Assembly (NCBI GenBank): GCA_025345505.1
Contig: JANVCC010000040.1
Span: 6,242,073-6,306,072 of the forward strand
Direction of reading: 5' to 3'
Source: Todiramphus chloris collaris
Lineage: Eukaryota; Chordata; Aves; Coraciiformes; Alcedinidae
DNA: 64,000 nt
Below, one piece after another: positions 14,158 through 24,583 of the stretch. The notes beneath the pieces were generated by a model. That model was not told the origin of the DNA. It did no database searches and saw only the letters and a list, made by a program, of their open reading frames with translations. Made by a program: the position numbers and the translations under genes. Positions within the stretch are counted from its first letter, which is position 1, and each line of letters begins with the position of its first letter.

Positions 14158-14297
14158 TTCTTTTTTTTTTTTTCAGTTTCTTTTTTTCTGGTTTTTTGGT
14201 GTTTTTCTGGGTTGTTTTTTTTTCTGTATTTTCCCCTTTTTTTTTTCCTAGGTTTTTTTCCCCTGGTGTTTGTTTGTTGTTTGCTTTTCTTTTTTAT
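14158..14297. repeat. T-rich low-complexity tract
   Basis: About 140 bases of the plus strand are mostly T, interrupted by short G and C groups. The minus-strand frame through it (14127-14309) translates to a Lys-rich string that reflects composition alone and is not a protein. Its length and one-sided base use are greater than any other tract in the window. Confidence 0.85.
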
Positions 14298-16238
14298 ATT
14301 AAGTGCCAAGTTGTTAAGTGATTTTACAGACTAGTAATGGGTGTCATGTTACAGATTGAGGTGAATATTATGTAAAGTCAGACCTATTCCACAAAGGGAA
14401 GAGCTACACTTAAGAAAGTTTCTGTGGAACATGATAACTCTAGGCTACTACTTTGAAGATGCTTTAGGAAAACCTTTAAGTCTCATCTTAGTGTGAGTCA
14501 CAGGGATTGTAACTGGTGCTCCAAATCCCTATTTGAATGAAGGGATGTCAAAGCTGAAACATGTTGTCTTGAGCTTGACCATTGGAAGACTGTCTAAAGA
14601 AAAGGACTTAAAGGCTTTCCCCAGTCCAAGGCCTATTACAGACCTTTTGCTTTAGAAGAATTACATGTACATTTCTAAAAGGTGTCACCCAAACCAGGGA
14701 CTGTTTAACAGTAATATTCTCTTCCTATACAGAGAGCTACTTTGTCACTTTTCCAGTCAACTGCCTGGTCTGTTATAGTTGTCTCAACACAGATGGCTTC
14801 CTGAAATATTCCTTTCTTCAGTTATTTTACTCACTTTAACTCCCTTTTGCCCCCAGATATTTCTCAAATAGACAATGAGCTGTGACAGCAGGGCTGAGCT
14901 AGCAGTGGGTTTCAATAGCAGTATTGAAGCCAAACACACTGTCCCTGCACATCTGAATTGCAGCTGGGGCCACAGGTAGGGCCAGCAGCTGGTACACCAT
15001 GCAGACAGACTCACATATGGCCTGGGCTCCAGATGCAGGCTTCATTTCTATTCCATTTTTCGCTCCTTGGCATGAACTCCAGGTTGACACCATGCCCACA
15101 GGCTAGTTCAAGTTTGCCCCCATATCATGTGATGCAAGGGTAAATAAGATTTGTCAAAAATACAAGTGTAGGAGGTTTCAAACAGCTCCTGGAAGCCAGC
15201 AGCTCAGGTTTACACAGACAAAGCTTGGGACAGCAGCCAGCCATGCCATCTGCACTGGGATGGTGCACAGCCAGCAGTTGTGCCCTTGCTCTGCTGAGAA
15301 GCCCCTTCTTGCAGCACCCGCCCCTGCCAGAGCCTGGACCAGCTGTCTGCAACCTGGCACTGGTAAACACGAGTGCTGGGAAAATACCGCCTGTTAGCTC
15401 TGATGGTCTTAACACATGTAGTGTGGAAAGGTCTCCTGTGGCTATTTACTTAAGGTCTGCAAAAAGCTTTGACATGTCAAAAGCAGCATAAATGTTAAGC
15501 ATTTTTATTGTTGTTGTGCATAGGAGGCCAAGTTCTGATAGGCATTTAAGTGATTTCATTCTACTTTTTAAAGCACAAATGGTGACAGAAAGCGTAATAA
15601 AAAAAAAACAAGTCCTGGTATATCTAATACTGACACTAAACAGATATTTTTTGTTGGTGTTTAAAAAGGAGAAGGAAAACCTTAATCTGCTTGAAAGGCA
15701 GAGCACAGTTGACTGCTAATTATGGGAATAAATAACAGATGCATGCAATATCCTTCTATTCCACTTTCCTTTTTATTTTCAAAACTAATACATTTTTCTT
15801 TCTTTCATGCAATCCATTCTGCTGACCTGCTCAGGCACAGGTCTCTGTTTGCGAAGCAAGCCCAATTGACAGCAAACCTGCTTCCAGATCCATAAATCTT
15901 CTCCCATAAGTGCTTGGATATTAGTTCAGAAAGCAGACAATGAAATAAAAATAACAGCAGAAAAGCATCTTGAGTGGTTTGGAAAAAAAAAAAAGTAAAA
16001 AATCCTCCACTGAATGCAAAATAATAATATGAAGAAAAATAAACTGAACAAAAATAGAGGTATGGAAAATTAATTCTCCTGTCCCTCACAGGACAGGTAT
16101 TTTCAGCTCCATAATGCAAATATTTCCTCTGTAGAGAAGCCCAAAAGGATTTCAAATGGAGAATTAAATAGATGGTTTTCCACAAGCTGTGAGAATCTAC
16201 TACAAAATTGTATCCTTTCTGAGGAATGTTGGGGTGGT

Positions 16239-16260
16239 GTTTTGTTTTGTTTTGTTTTTC
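16239..16260 (+). repeat. (TTTTG)n microsatellite
   Basis: Four or so units of TTTTG lie just upstream of the first GC-rich island. It is a short simple repeat with no further support for function. Confidence 0.8.
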
Positions 16261-16394
16261 AAATTTCCTATCAAGCCAGAGTTAAAGCTGAAACTGCACT
16301 TCAGAAGGGGATTTGGAGTTCCTCCTATCCTATTCCCTTTCTTTAAATAGCCCTGGTAGCCAAGGAGCAATGAGGCAGGTGAAGTTGGTTGCTG

Positions 16395-16680
16395 CTTCCA
16401 CCCCTCGCAGTGGGGCTGCAGCTGCAGGCGTGCGGGGCGCAGCGTGAGCAGCCTCGGGGAGCTGGGGAGCTGGCACCGCCAAGCCCGGAGCTGTTCTGGG
16501 GGTTCCCGAGCGCCACCTGCTGCCGCTTTTTAAATTACAGCCTGAGCTGTGCCCGAGGGGAAGCGATTCCTGGGGAGCCCAGGAGCCAGCCTGCCCCCCG
16601 GCCCCCAGCCCGCTTTGCTGTCAGCCGGCCGGGCAGTGCTGCAGCACAGTCCTGCCTCGCAGCCCTGGCTTCTGGGGCAA
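16395..16680. promoter_or_regulatory. GC-rich, CpG-rich island
   Basis: Roughly 285 bases stand out against the CpG-poor background: I count close to twenty CpG dinucleotides, in contexts such as GCGTGCGGGGCGC, CCCGGAG and AGCCGGCCGGGC. The island is interrupted by a short AT segment (TTTTTAAATTACAG) near 16527-16541. Retained CpG means the DNA has probably stayed unmethylated in the germ line, which usually marks a promoter or a constitutive regulatory element. Two overlapping plus-strand frames (107 and 113 codons) run through it, but their Pro/Ala/Ser-rich translations reflect base composition and are not recognisable proteins. No convincing first exon or start site could be chosen. Confidence 0.5.
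16509..16523 (-). promoter_or_regulatory. CTCF-like motif in GC-rich island
   Basis: Read on the minus strand the site is GCAGCAGGTGGCGCT. Against the published 15-base consensus CCASYAGRKGGCRSY it matches at 14 of 15 positions, including the whole AGRKGGC core. Lying inside a CpG-rich island raises its credibility, because CTCF often binds unmethylated CpG-containing sites. The orientation points toward lower coordinates. Confidence 0.5.
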
Positions 16681-17138
16681 GCCAGGCTCTCGGTTTACCA
16701 GCATCGCACTAACACAGGGACATCTATGTTTTGGGTTTTTTTTCCCAGGCACGATGCAGAACGTCGTAGGCAGAGCCCAAGCAGCAAAGAGTCACCCACA
16801 GGTATTAAATACCCCCTGCTCTGGTCTGTGCTCAGGGCTATTTGTAGGAAGAAAATAGAAATTGAAAGGTTTATTTCTTTGTTCACTTAAATTAGAAACC
16901 TAGGAACTTAGAGGACAGTGCTCCTCTAGCTTGAGAAGCTACAATCAAATAGCTGGATAACACAGACATTATTTATATTTGAGATTCTCAGCTAGATAGG
17001 TATCCCAAACACATATCTACCTGCCTATCATCATTGTATCCTAGGAATATATAGTCAACAACAGAACAACTCATCATGCCTTCTCTCTTCCTGTAGTAAT
17101 TTACTGGGGCTGTATATTAAAATGTCTTTCCCTACCGC

Positions 17139-17152
17139 TATGCATTTGCATA
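17139..17152. promoter_or_regulatory. POU-dimer-like palindrome containing an octamer
   Basis: TATGCATTTGCATA is a 6+2+6 inverted repeat. It contains the classical octamer ATTTGCAT (17144-17151), and its 12-base core differs by one base from the MORE element (ATGCATATGCAT) that binds dimers of OCT/POU factors. Octamers occur by chance about every 33 kb when both strands are counted, but the dimeric arrangement is much rarer. Confidence 0.3.
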
Positions 17153-19960
17153 CATCCATCAGCCAGCTTGTATACGTGGGATGGTAGATGATTTAATACT
17201 GCCAAGAAGGCTTAAGATGTGGATAAATGTTTTTGTAAGGATTGTTAATACTGTCATGCCAAGAGTAAGGAGGCCAAAGTCTTGTCCTAAACATGATAAC
17301 TGTCTGAAGAAGACTTGGAAACATCAAAGTCTGGGGGAGGGGAATATTTGGGAAATATTTTAGGAAAACAATTATCTAATGCAGAATAGAATTTCACTCT
17401 AATAATTTTTAATCCGTATTAAAAAATCAAGTTTTTCTAGTGATTTTCCCAATGCATCTGCAGTTTGAACCTCTAAAGAGTATAAAGCTGAATACTTAAT
17501 GTGCCTGGACACTGGCCCAAGTGCAGTATGTGCAGTATGTTCTGCATACAGGATGGCAATAGAGGACCCCAGAAATGGGAGTAGGAGGGCACTTACCTGT
17601 GTCTGGGACAGAAATAATTTCAGTAAGCATGGACAGTCTGTGGAGGTGAAAAGTTAGTAATAATGATTTAAATTGGTAATGATTTAAATTTTGTGAAGAA
17701 ATTACTTTTGCTGTTACGAAATTTCTCAATTTATGCAGGGGACTTTTGGCCTCTTTTGGGGAAAAAGAAGTGTAATACCTTACCAGATGAGAAAATATCA
17801 TTAACATACAGTCCTACCTAGCCAGCCATACTTTTATTGATACAAGACCTGAAGATTCAGGAAATCAACAGAAAGCCAAAATCAAACCATCATAATTGTG
17901 TGCTTTGTGATCCCTGTGTGTTCCCCTCTTCCTGATGTCCCAGATCATATTGATCTTCTTTTCTTGTCCACCCCACAGCCAGGCACAAGCTCTAAACCCA
18001 CATCCAACTGAAACCAAACACAGACCTCAGGCATTTTCTTAAAGTCACATCAATACTTCAAGGCTTTGAGACAGGCAGGATCTTTTACTCCATATCTATG
18101 GTGCATTTATCACAGAGATTTTTAATGCTTGGAGAGTGCAAACAAGTAATAGTGATTTGAGAGGTGTATGTCTATTGCTAATGGGCTTTACCTAAGTCAG
18201 AGTTTCAGTTTTTTGTCTGAGTGGGATCCACAGCAGGTCCCTGTGTTAATTAATTCAATATTACAAGGTAGAACAGAGAAATAGATACAATTCTCTACTG
18301 TACTCCACAAGAATTTCCCAGAAGAAATACCTACTAGTTTTACTACATCGATTCTTATGCTAGTAACCAGCAGAAAAAAAAAAAATAAAAGGAATCTGAG
18401 CCTCCTTATCGATGAATTTAACATTATAAGCAACTACTTTTTCAATAAAATATTTACTTTTCCTACTTCAGCACTGGGAGAGGTTTTGAATTACAGTAAG
18501 TGCCTGGTGCTTACGCCCACCTCTGCAGTTTCATTTGCAGCACAAGGACTTGTGAGTGACTTGCCTGCAGCCATACTGTGAGCTAGGAGCTCTGCTGGGG
18601 CCAGAGGGACCCACGTTCTTTGCTCTTATCTTTTTAATCAGTCGGTCTCCTCTTCTCCAGGGCACTGCCCAAACATGTCAGGACTTAGTTCTTTAACAAA
18701 GAGGAATAATTTAGATTGTTTCACTTGCAAAAGTGTGGAAACCACGTTCTTGCTGTAGAAGCTGGAGTTTCCCCTGGGATTAAAGGAGCTTGGCCAACTC
18801 ACCCCTCAAGATCTAACCTATTGCCTCTTGCTGCTATATTATTTTTGTCATGGAAAATTCACAGTTCCAGTTGTCTTTGGATTAGTGGGCGGCTGTTGAA
18901 CTAAAAGCAATTTTTAACATGTCACTTTGCTCTTCCCTATCCACAGTCCAATGTGTCTCAATTTCCATTTCAAATACAGACCAGATATGTCTAATCTTTT
19001 GCTTCTTCAACATTTTCAAGGAATTGTAAATTCCACAATTTAATTAATGGGTCAAAGAGGCTGAGCCTTCTTCATGCAAAATAGAACTTTACAGTGATTA
19101 ATTAAAATTGCTATCACTATTCCAACTTGCTAGATTGATTTGAGCATGGCATATTCTGCTGAGGACATTAGAGTGCGAAACAAAGTGCTCTAAACTTAGA
19201 GAAGCAAAGGGAAATGTGCTTATTACAAATGGGGCAGCATTTTTTCCAGTATGGAGAGAACAATTTTTAAAGGACACTGTCAAGAATTATCGTGTACTTA
19301 AATTTCATCAGCCTTCATATTCACTCTCTTTTCTGTGCTGGCAGATGTCTCTGGTATTCAGATAGCTTTTAACCACACACCATTTTACTTTTAAAAATGG
19401 AGGAGGAACAAAAGCAAGACTTATGTAAATTCTGTGAAGCAACAGTGCATCATACAGCCTTCACTGGCTCTTGTAGAAACAGCTAAGTAAGGAGAACTAA
19501 TTTCCAGAATTACGTTAACATGCTTTGGGTATGCAGAAGACAGCAAACAAATGAAACAATATTAATTTGAGATGCCATCAGACATACAAGGGAGAAATCT
19601 TTTAGTGTGTTGGAGACACAATAGTCTTTCATTTGTCACTTACTTTGGACCTTATGAAACTCTTAGGGTGCTGCATGACTGAAAATAATAAAATACTGAA
19701 AAGAACCTGAATCTGAAGAATCACAAGTTGGTCTCCTAGTGTTTGTTTGGTCATTTAGAAGGACAGGTAATATATGCTTGGTTCATTTTAATACAAATTT
19801 CAGCTTTTGTGGTGTGGTAACATTGTGTGGAGTGATGATACTGTGATTACAATTATGGTTTGACTAATCTGTGTTTAAAGGACTTTGGGTTTTGCCTTGG
19901 TTCTCTGAATATGTCATAGGCAGAATATTTCAGTGCCTGAAGAAGGATAAATCTAAATGC

Positions 19961-20005
19961 ATTATCTGTTTTCCTATCAAGATGAATTATCTGTTTTCCT
20001 ATTAA
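19961..20005 (+). repeat. 20-bp direct duplication carrying GATA motifs
   Basis: ATTATCTGTTTTCCTATCAA is repeated 25 bases later with one change (ATTATCTGTTTTCCTATTAA). Each copy contains TTATCTG, the reverse complement of CAGATAA, a good GATA-factor site. The result is a pair of GATA motifs spaced 25 bases apart in the same orientation. Confidence 0.7.
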
Positions 20006-21274
20006 GGGAATTTTCCATTTACAACTAGGGGCCTAATGCCAAAACCTCAACAGATCCTTGCATGGAGAAATTAAGTTACAACATTGTCCTAATGATGTGG
20101 CTCTGGAGGTGACCTCAAGTAAGGGATTCCTTCACTGGGAATATTGCATCACTCTGCTCCCAGTGGCTGAGCACTGCCTTAGCACTGGAGTCACAAGTCC
20201 TCTGAGCTGGTCATGAGCCTACGGTAACACTGTCTTTTAGAGAAGAACCTTGAGCAGCTGTTGAATTGGATTCCACACTGTAAATCTGAAAATGTCGCTT
20301 TGTGACCAAAGAGTGTTTTCCAGCACATGCCAGAGCATTTCTGACCTTGTGCCAGAGCTAAGGTAGCACTCCGTTTATTAACACATTAATATGGACCATC
20401 AGCATCATGGCTGTCATATTGGAAGGGGAGAGGAATGAAGAGCACATCTATTCCATGGGCTGCTCTTCCCACCTAGTATAGAAGGCATGCTTAGAAAAAC
20501 CCAATCTTAACCCCTCTCTTGAGTCAAATTACAGGTTTAGAAGGGCTTCTACCTATGTTCAGGACAGCGAGTATGGAAATACTCAAGCCAGGAACAGTGT
20601 GATAGGAAGCACAAGATGCTGAAGCAGTAACTCTCACCGATACAGTACTTCATTTCTGGATGGCTTGTGCACCTTGTCATTTGTGACTGCAGTCAGCAAG
20701 AAGTTTTAAAACGCTTAGTCCCATTCAATGTATTGGAAGTTAGGACATGTCTACTCTGTGCAAAGATCAGAGAGTGCACTTGGGAATGTGACAGCTCCAG
20801 ATTGGCATGGTGTGGGAATGCCAGTGTAGCAGTTAGGAATGAGGGGAGCCAATAAAGTGGAAGATTTGGAGTTATTTTCAATTGAACAGATCCATTATTT
20901 ACTGTGTGATTTAATCTCGTGTGCCTTTCTCTCTAGAAAATACAGTCATTTCACTCTTCAAAAACCTTCTCTCAAGCTCCCAGTGAGAGGATTCCCTGGG
21001 AGAAACAGCAGGTAAAGTTCCAGCAGTGGATAAAAGAAGTCATTTCCCTTTGTGCATTTTAGAAGCCTCAGCTTAACCTGTTTTGCTTCATTCATCCATA
21101 CATGCACGTCCTATTGCTAGCAGATCCACCCTTCGGTTAAAAGTTTAAATGCTGATCAGCATGAGTTGGCTTTAATCACCAGGTAAAGGCCACTGACAAA
21201 CAGCTTTCCCAGTATGGATCCTGTACATACTTTTCCCTTTCCACACTGCATTTAAATTTTGAATTAAATCCCTG

Positions 21275-21600
21275 CGCCCTGCACTAGCGTGAGATCCAAA
21301 CCCCGCAAGCGCCGTGATCCGCTGAAGGACTTCACAGCACGCCCCGAGTCACTGTCTGACAGCGGAAGGTGCCCTCGGGTTTGCGCTTCGAATCCTCCTC
21401 CAGGTCACGGTCTGCCCGTGTTACACTTAACTCCCCTTCGATGCTGGGCGCCGAGCGCCGTGCACGGGCGAGCGCCCGGCTCCGCATCCCGCAGCGCAGG
21501 GGCGGCGGGTGCCTGCCCGCCGCGGGAGCGCGCAGCGCGCAGAGGCCGCTTCCCCGCAGCAGCCGGCAAACGTCGCCGTGGCAACCAACAAGCTGATTAC
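21275..21600. promoter_or_regulatory. CpG island, candidate promoter
   Basis: This is the clearest CpG island in the window: about forty CpG dinucleotides in some 330 bases, densest between 21440 and 21580 with GCG/CGC strings. A plus-strand frame open through it (21289-21675, 128 codons) gives an Arg/Pro/Ser-rich translation typical of GC-rich DNA and not of any family I recognise, so I do not call it a gene. In birds such islands mostly mark transcription starts of broadly expressed or ciliary/developmental genes. The right edge carries an RFX X-box. The direction of transcription cannot be fixed: no convincing TATA box, initiator or splice donor was seen on either side. Confidence 0.6.
21572..21585. 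promoter_or_regulatory. RFX X-box at edge of CpG island
   Basis: GTCGCCGTGGCAAC matches the X-box consensus GTNRCC-NN-RGYAAC at every fixed position, with the preferred two-base spacer. X-boxes are bound by RFX factors and sit close to start sites of genes for motile and sensory cilia, and also in MHC class II promoters. Its location at the edge of the strongest CpG island suggests a functional promoter element rather than a chance match. Confidence 0.5.
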
Positions 21601-22469
21601 TCGAGTACAGCGTTCCTTTTAAAAAGTGACAGAAAGCCGAGGGACAACACAGCCTTGGCTTCCCGTGGTGCTTGATTTTTCCAAGCGCCCGGCTATGTTG
21701 AACGTTTTACTATACCTTGTGATTATGTTTGCCAACCTAGTCCTGGATCTCTCTATTTTAATTTTTTTATTATTATTAATATTATTATCATCATCATTAT
21801 TATTTTATCTCCATGTTCTGTGAAAGTAAAAAGCTACTTTAAAAGTACAGTTTTTCTCGCGGCAGGAAAACATGCATGTGCAATCAACATCCAGTGTAAA
21901 ATCTTTACTGGCATGGGAGGACTGACAGATGCACATCAGGAGAATTCTGGAGCCATGACCAATTTAGCAAAATGTGCCAAACCTGCTCCAAGAAACCTCA
22001 GCAGAGCTACTCATGCTGCAGGCTCTGAAATAGAGCTGTCTCTTCATGCTGTGCATCCTTTTCATGCCTAACGTGCTCCTGTAGGTGCCATCATGCTGTT
22101 CTCAGAGCTGATGGATTTTTCATCCTTTTGTGCGAGCGTAGATCACTGGATATTTTTCTATAATGCAAGAGGAAAAGGCTGAACATACACTTGTGCTATT
22201 GGGTTTCATTGTTTTGTTAAAATCACTTCAGATTTATAATGCCAGCCCTGCACAAACTGAGGAATGTCATTGTTTTTCATGGGGATATAACCACTGTTAT
22301 AGCACGTTGAGGGTCTGGTCAAGGTCTTCATCATGTTGGATGTCATAGAGGTGGACAGTGAGACCTCCTGTACCAAGTGAAATAGACCAGCCAAGCTAAT
22401 TCCAGGGAGGAAAACAGAAGCACAGAAATAGAAAGTAGCTTTGCTGCTGACCTTGTCTGGATTCATATG
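21601..22469. other. Gene-free segment with ATT-type microsatellite
   Basis: I see no supported gene. The low-complexity part at 21755-21808 is an imperfect (ATT)n/(ATC)n run. If the neighbouring CpG island fires to the right, this is where a first exon or 5' intron would lie, but no strong splice donor or conserved frame is evident. The 83-codon frame at 21820-22071 is unrecognised. Confidence 0.5.
21755..21808 (+). repeat. (ATT)n / (ATC)n microsatellite
   Basis: About 54 bases consist mostly of ATT and ATC triplets with a few interruptions. It is a simple repeat. Confidence 0.85.
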
Positions 22470-22728
22470 ATCATGGAATAATTTAGGATGCAAAGGACAT
22501 CCACAGGTCATCTGATCAAGGCCTCACTCAAATCAGGGCCAAATTCAAGGTTAGATCTACTTTCAAAGTTAGTAGGCATTTTCCAGCTAGGGAAAAGGAC
22601 AACTCAGGGCCTTTTCCAGCCAAGTCAGACAAGTCTGGAGTATCTCCATGGGCAGAAATGCCCCAGGCTTTCTAGGCTCCTGTCCCAAGGTTTACCCACT
22701 CTCACTGCTCTTAGTATACTCCATGTCT
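22470..22728 (-). mobile_element. CR1 LINE 3'-end fragment, antisense
   Basis: On the plus strand GATCATGGAATAATTTAGGA begins the reverse complement of a CR1 3' end. It is followed by 'CAGGTCATCTGATCAAGGCC', 'CAGGGCCAAATTCAAGGTTA', 'CTCAGGGCCTTTTCCAGCCA' and 'GAGTATCTCCATGGGCAGA', which are corrupted versions of stock CR1 phrases in the right order. The fragment is truncated, diverged and has no coding capacity. It belongs to a different CR1 branch from the copy at 60.5 kb, as the phrase set differs. The inner end is blurred by divergence. Confidence 0.8.
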
Positions 22729-23760
22729 AGCATCTTTCTTCCACAGCAACGTTCTGTTGTAGGTCTGATTTAACAGATCATGGGAACGTCTCTACTTGAG
22801 TTCTCATGGCGATGTTCCAGAATTAAACTGTTTTCACATCTTCTACTTCCCAAACTGGGTAGCCAGCTTCAAAAGGTTCTTGGATTCTGGAGGAAGTTGT
22901 CCCAAAGCAGTAGTGTTACTTACAGTGCTCACTCTTGATGCAGGTAGAAAGCAAGACATAGAATTTTAGACCCTTAACTTGTAAAGGACTGGGGGCTACT
23001 TGTTCTGTTCTAAGGTAATGTCTAGATTTGTTAGAAAAGTTTTTGTAAGTGATTTTCACTTCTCTCTGAAGCTGCTGAGAGGTTCAGCTTGTAAGTAGAC
23101 TGTGTGACTCTGCAGAAGCAGATTAGTAGGATTACTGTCACCACGCCAACCATTTCTTGACAATATTTTCTTTATATATAAACAGCAACAACATGCTGAA
23201 AGGAATAGAAAACCACAACAAATGAACTGTTCCTGTGCATGCATTTGCTCATGCCATGTCTCTCTTCAACATTTTTAAGCTAAGCCATAGTCCTCCTCAG
23301 TGAAATGAATGATTAAAAAGTATGATTATTTTAGCATTATTTGCTTTGCAGGCTGCATGTAGTATTTTATTCCCAAGCTATGAAAATATAATCTGATTCC
23401 CCATGTGAAAGAATAGCTGAAGATATGGTTTTTCAATCGTCTCATTTCAGTGTGATAGAGTTGACAACCCGGTGTTGTGCAGACAAGGGAGCTGGCCTGC
23501 CATCCATCTGTGTGAGATGGTGCACAGGTGTTTGTCAAGAAGGTAGGAACAAGTTCAGAACACTAAATTGCTGCTTTCTGCTCCTTATTTAATGAGTCAG
23601 CTTCCTAGCCAAGCCCTCTCTAACAAGCAAAGCTAGGAAGAAAGTGGAGGTAGAAGGGATCAGCAAGAATATTATCTGAGCAGTGCTACAAACCATTTCC
23701 TGTGACCATTCATTAGAAAGGAGCAGAGGTGTCCAGGTCACATATGGACCTGGTAGAGGG

Positions 23761-23777
23761 AGGTAGGTAGGTAGGTG
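23761..23777 (+). repeat. (AGGT)n short tandem repeat
   Basis: Four units of AGGT occur in tandem. It is a simple repeat. Confidence 0.8.
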
Positions 23778-24452
23778 CAAAAGAGTAGGATGGAAGTATA
23801 GGACAGCTGACCCACAATTAGCATTTCTGTCCTTAGTCCTGGCCATGCAAATCCATTGCTTGTTCCTTCAGAATATATATTATACTGTGCACATGTGCAT
23901 ATATTGTACTTGTAGAGATTACCATCATCAATAAGAATACCTTTTTTTGCAAACTTTACATTCCCAAGCACACAGTGTTATCTCAGACCAGTGGCCTACT
24001 ACGGGGATGAAAGAGCAAGTGACAGTGCAAGTGCCCTGATTCTGAATCTCCAGAGTTCTCTTTCCATCTTCTTACTTCTACTTTTTTTTTATTCCACTGC
24101 AGAGCCAGAAAGTTTGCGACCTAACTAAAACTGAACTAACCTAACTGGCTGTAACTCTGAAGCAGGATTTAGCTCTAAATTTGGTCCTTTGTGAGGAGGT
24201 TAGAGGTCTCATCCAGCCTCAGTGGTTCTGGACTTCTGTGGCTTCTGCTAAGGAGAGACAACAAAGCAGCCATGGTTCCAGTGAGATTTGTGCAGCATTT
24301 TTCCTTTATGCACTTTGATATTGAGAAAGGCAGAAAATACCATCAATCTCCTTTTTAACATGGAGGGTTGTGAGGGCAGAGTCTAAGCAGCTGAGGTGAG
24401 TAGCCATCATGCATTCAAGCCAGTCGTCAGCCAGGAATATAAGGAAGGTAAC

Positions 24453-24583
24453 CCTGCCAGCTGGTTCTGCAGTCTTAGCCTCCAGCTGCTATTCTGCTCT
24501 TCCAGGCACTCAAATACATCGACAAAAGCTTGTCCAAGTGTTTGTGCCACAGACCCAACCTCGTTTTTGGGCATGCACTTGGT
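24453..24583 (-). other. Weak candidate exon or exon relic (minus strand)
   Basis: A minus-strand frame open from 24730 to 24407 includes a stretch that looks more protein-like than its surroundings. After a possible acceptor (TTTATTTAAACAG) it reads TKCMPKNEVGSVAQTLGQAF and continues VDVFECLEEQ. The pattern 'A-x-T-L-G-Q-A-F' followed by an amphipathic helix recalls the C-terminal helix of PTB/PID domains, where Gly-Gln-Ala-Phe is common. The possible downstream donor (GG|GTTACC) is poor. No other PTB part was found nearby, so this could be an isolated exon of a long gene, a relic, or coincidence. I assign no function. Confidence 0.15.

Larger units (their letters stand above)
6681..16388. 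other. Gene-free unique DNA with homopolymer tracts
   Basis: No gene is supported. The content is AT-rich unique sequence with A runs at about 7379-7391 and 12183-12197, T runs near 7540-7553, and G-rich and pyrimidine tracts listed separately. Two stretches, 10758-11106 and 15125-15491, are open on both strands at once with moderate GC but few CpG. Their translations match nothing I know, and the first is listed as a weak exon candidate. An alternating purine-pyrimidine palindrome lies at 13636-13653. No recognisable RNA gene was seen. Confidence 0.55.
16681..21264. other. Gene-free DNA between two CpG-rich islands
   Basis: No exon can be supported in these 4.6 kb. The content is unique AT-rich DNA with a short local duplication at 17521-17538 (GTGCAGTAT twice), another at 17661-17690 (TAATGATTTAAATT twice, period 16), a third at 19961-20005, an A run near 18373-18385 and a POU-like palindrome at 17139-17152. 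If both islands were promoters of one gene, this would be the intron or spacer between them. That is inference. Confidence 0.5.

Noticed and set aside
15125..15491. Overlapping frames on both strands with moderate GC as an exon
   Set aside because: Both strands are open over the same bases and neither translation is recognisable; low CpG and no clear splice sites.
21376..21396. tRNA-like TTCGAATCC near the CpG island
   Set aside because: Only a partial T-loop resemblance; no acceptor stem, D-arm or anticodon arm could be drawn around it.
21289..21675. 128-codon frame through the CpG island as a protein
   Set aside because: GC-rich DNA has few stop codons, and the Arg/Pro/Ser-rich translation reflects base composition. 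An overlapping second frame is open too.
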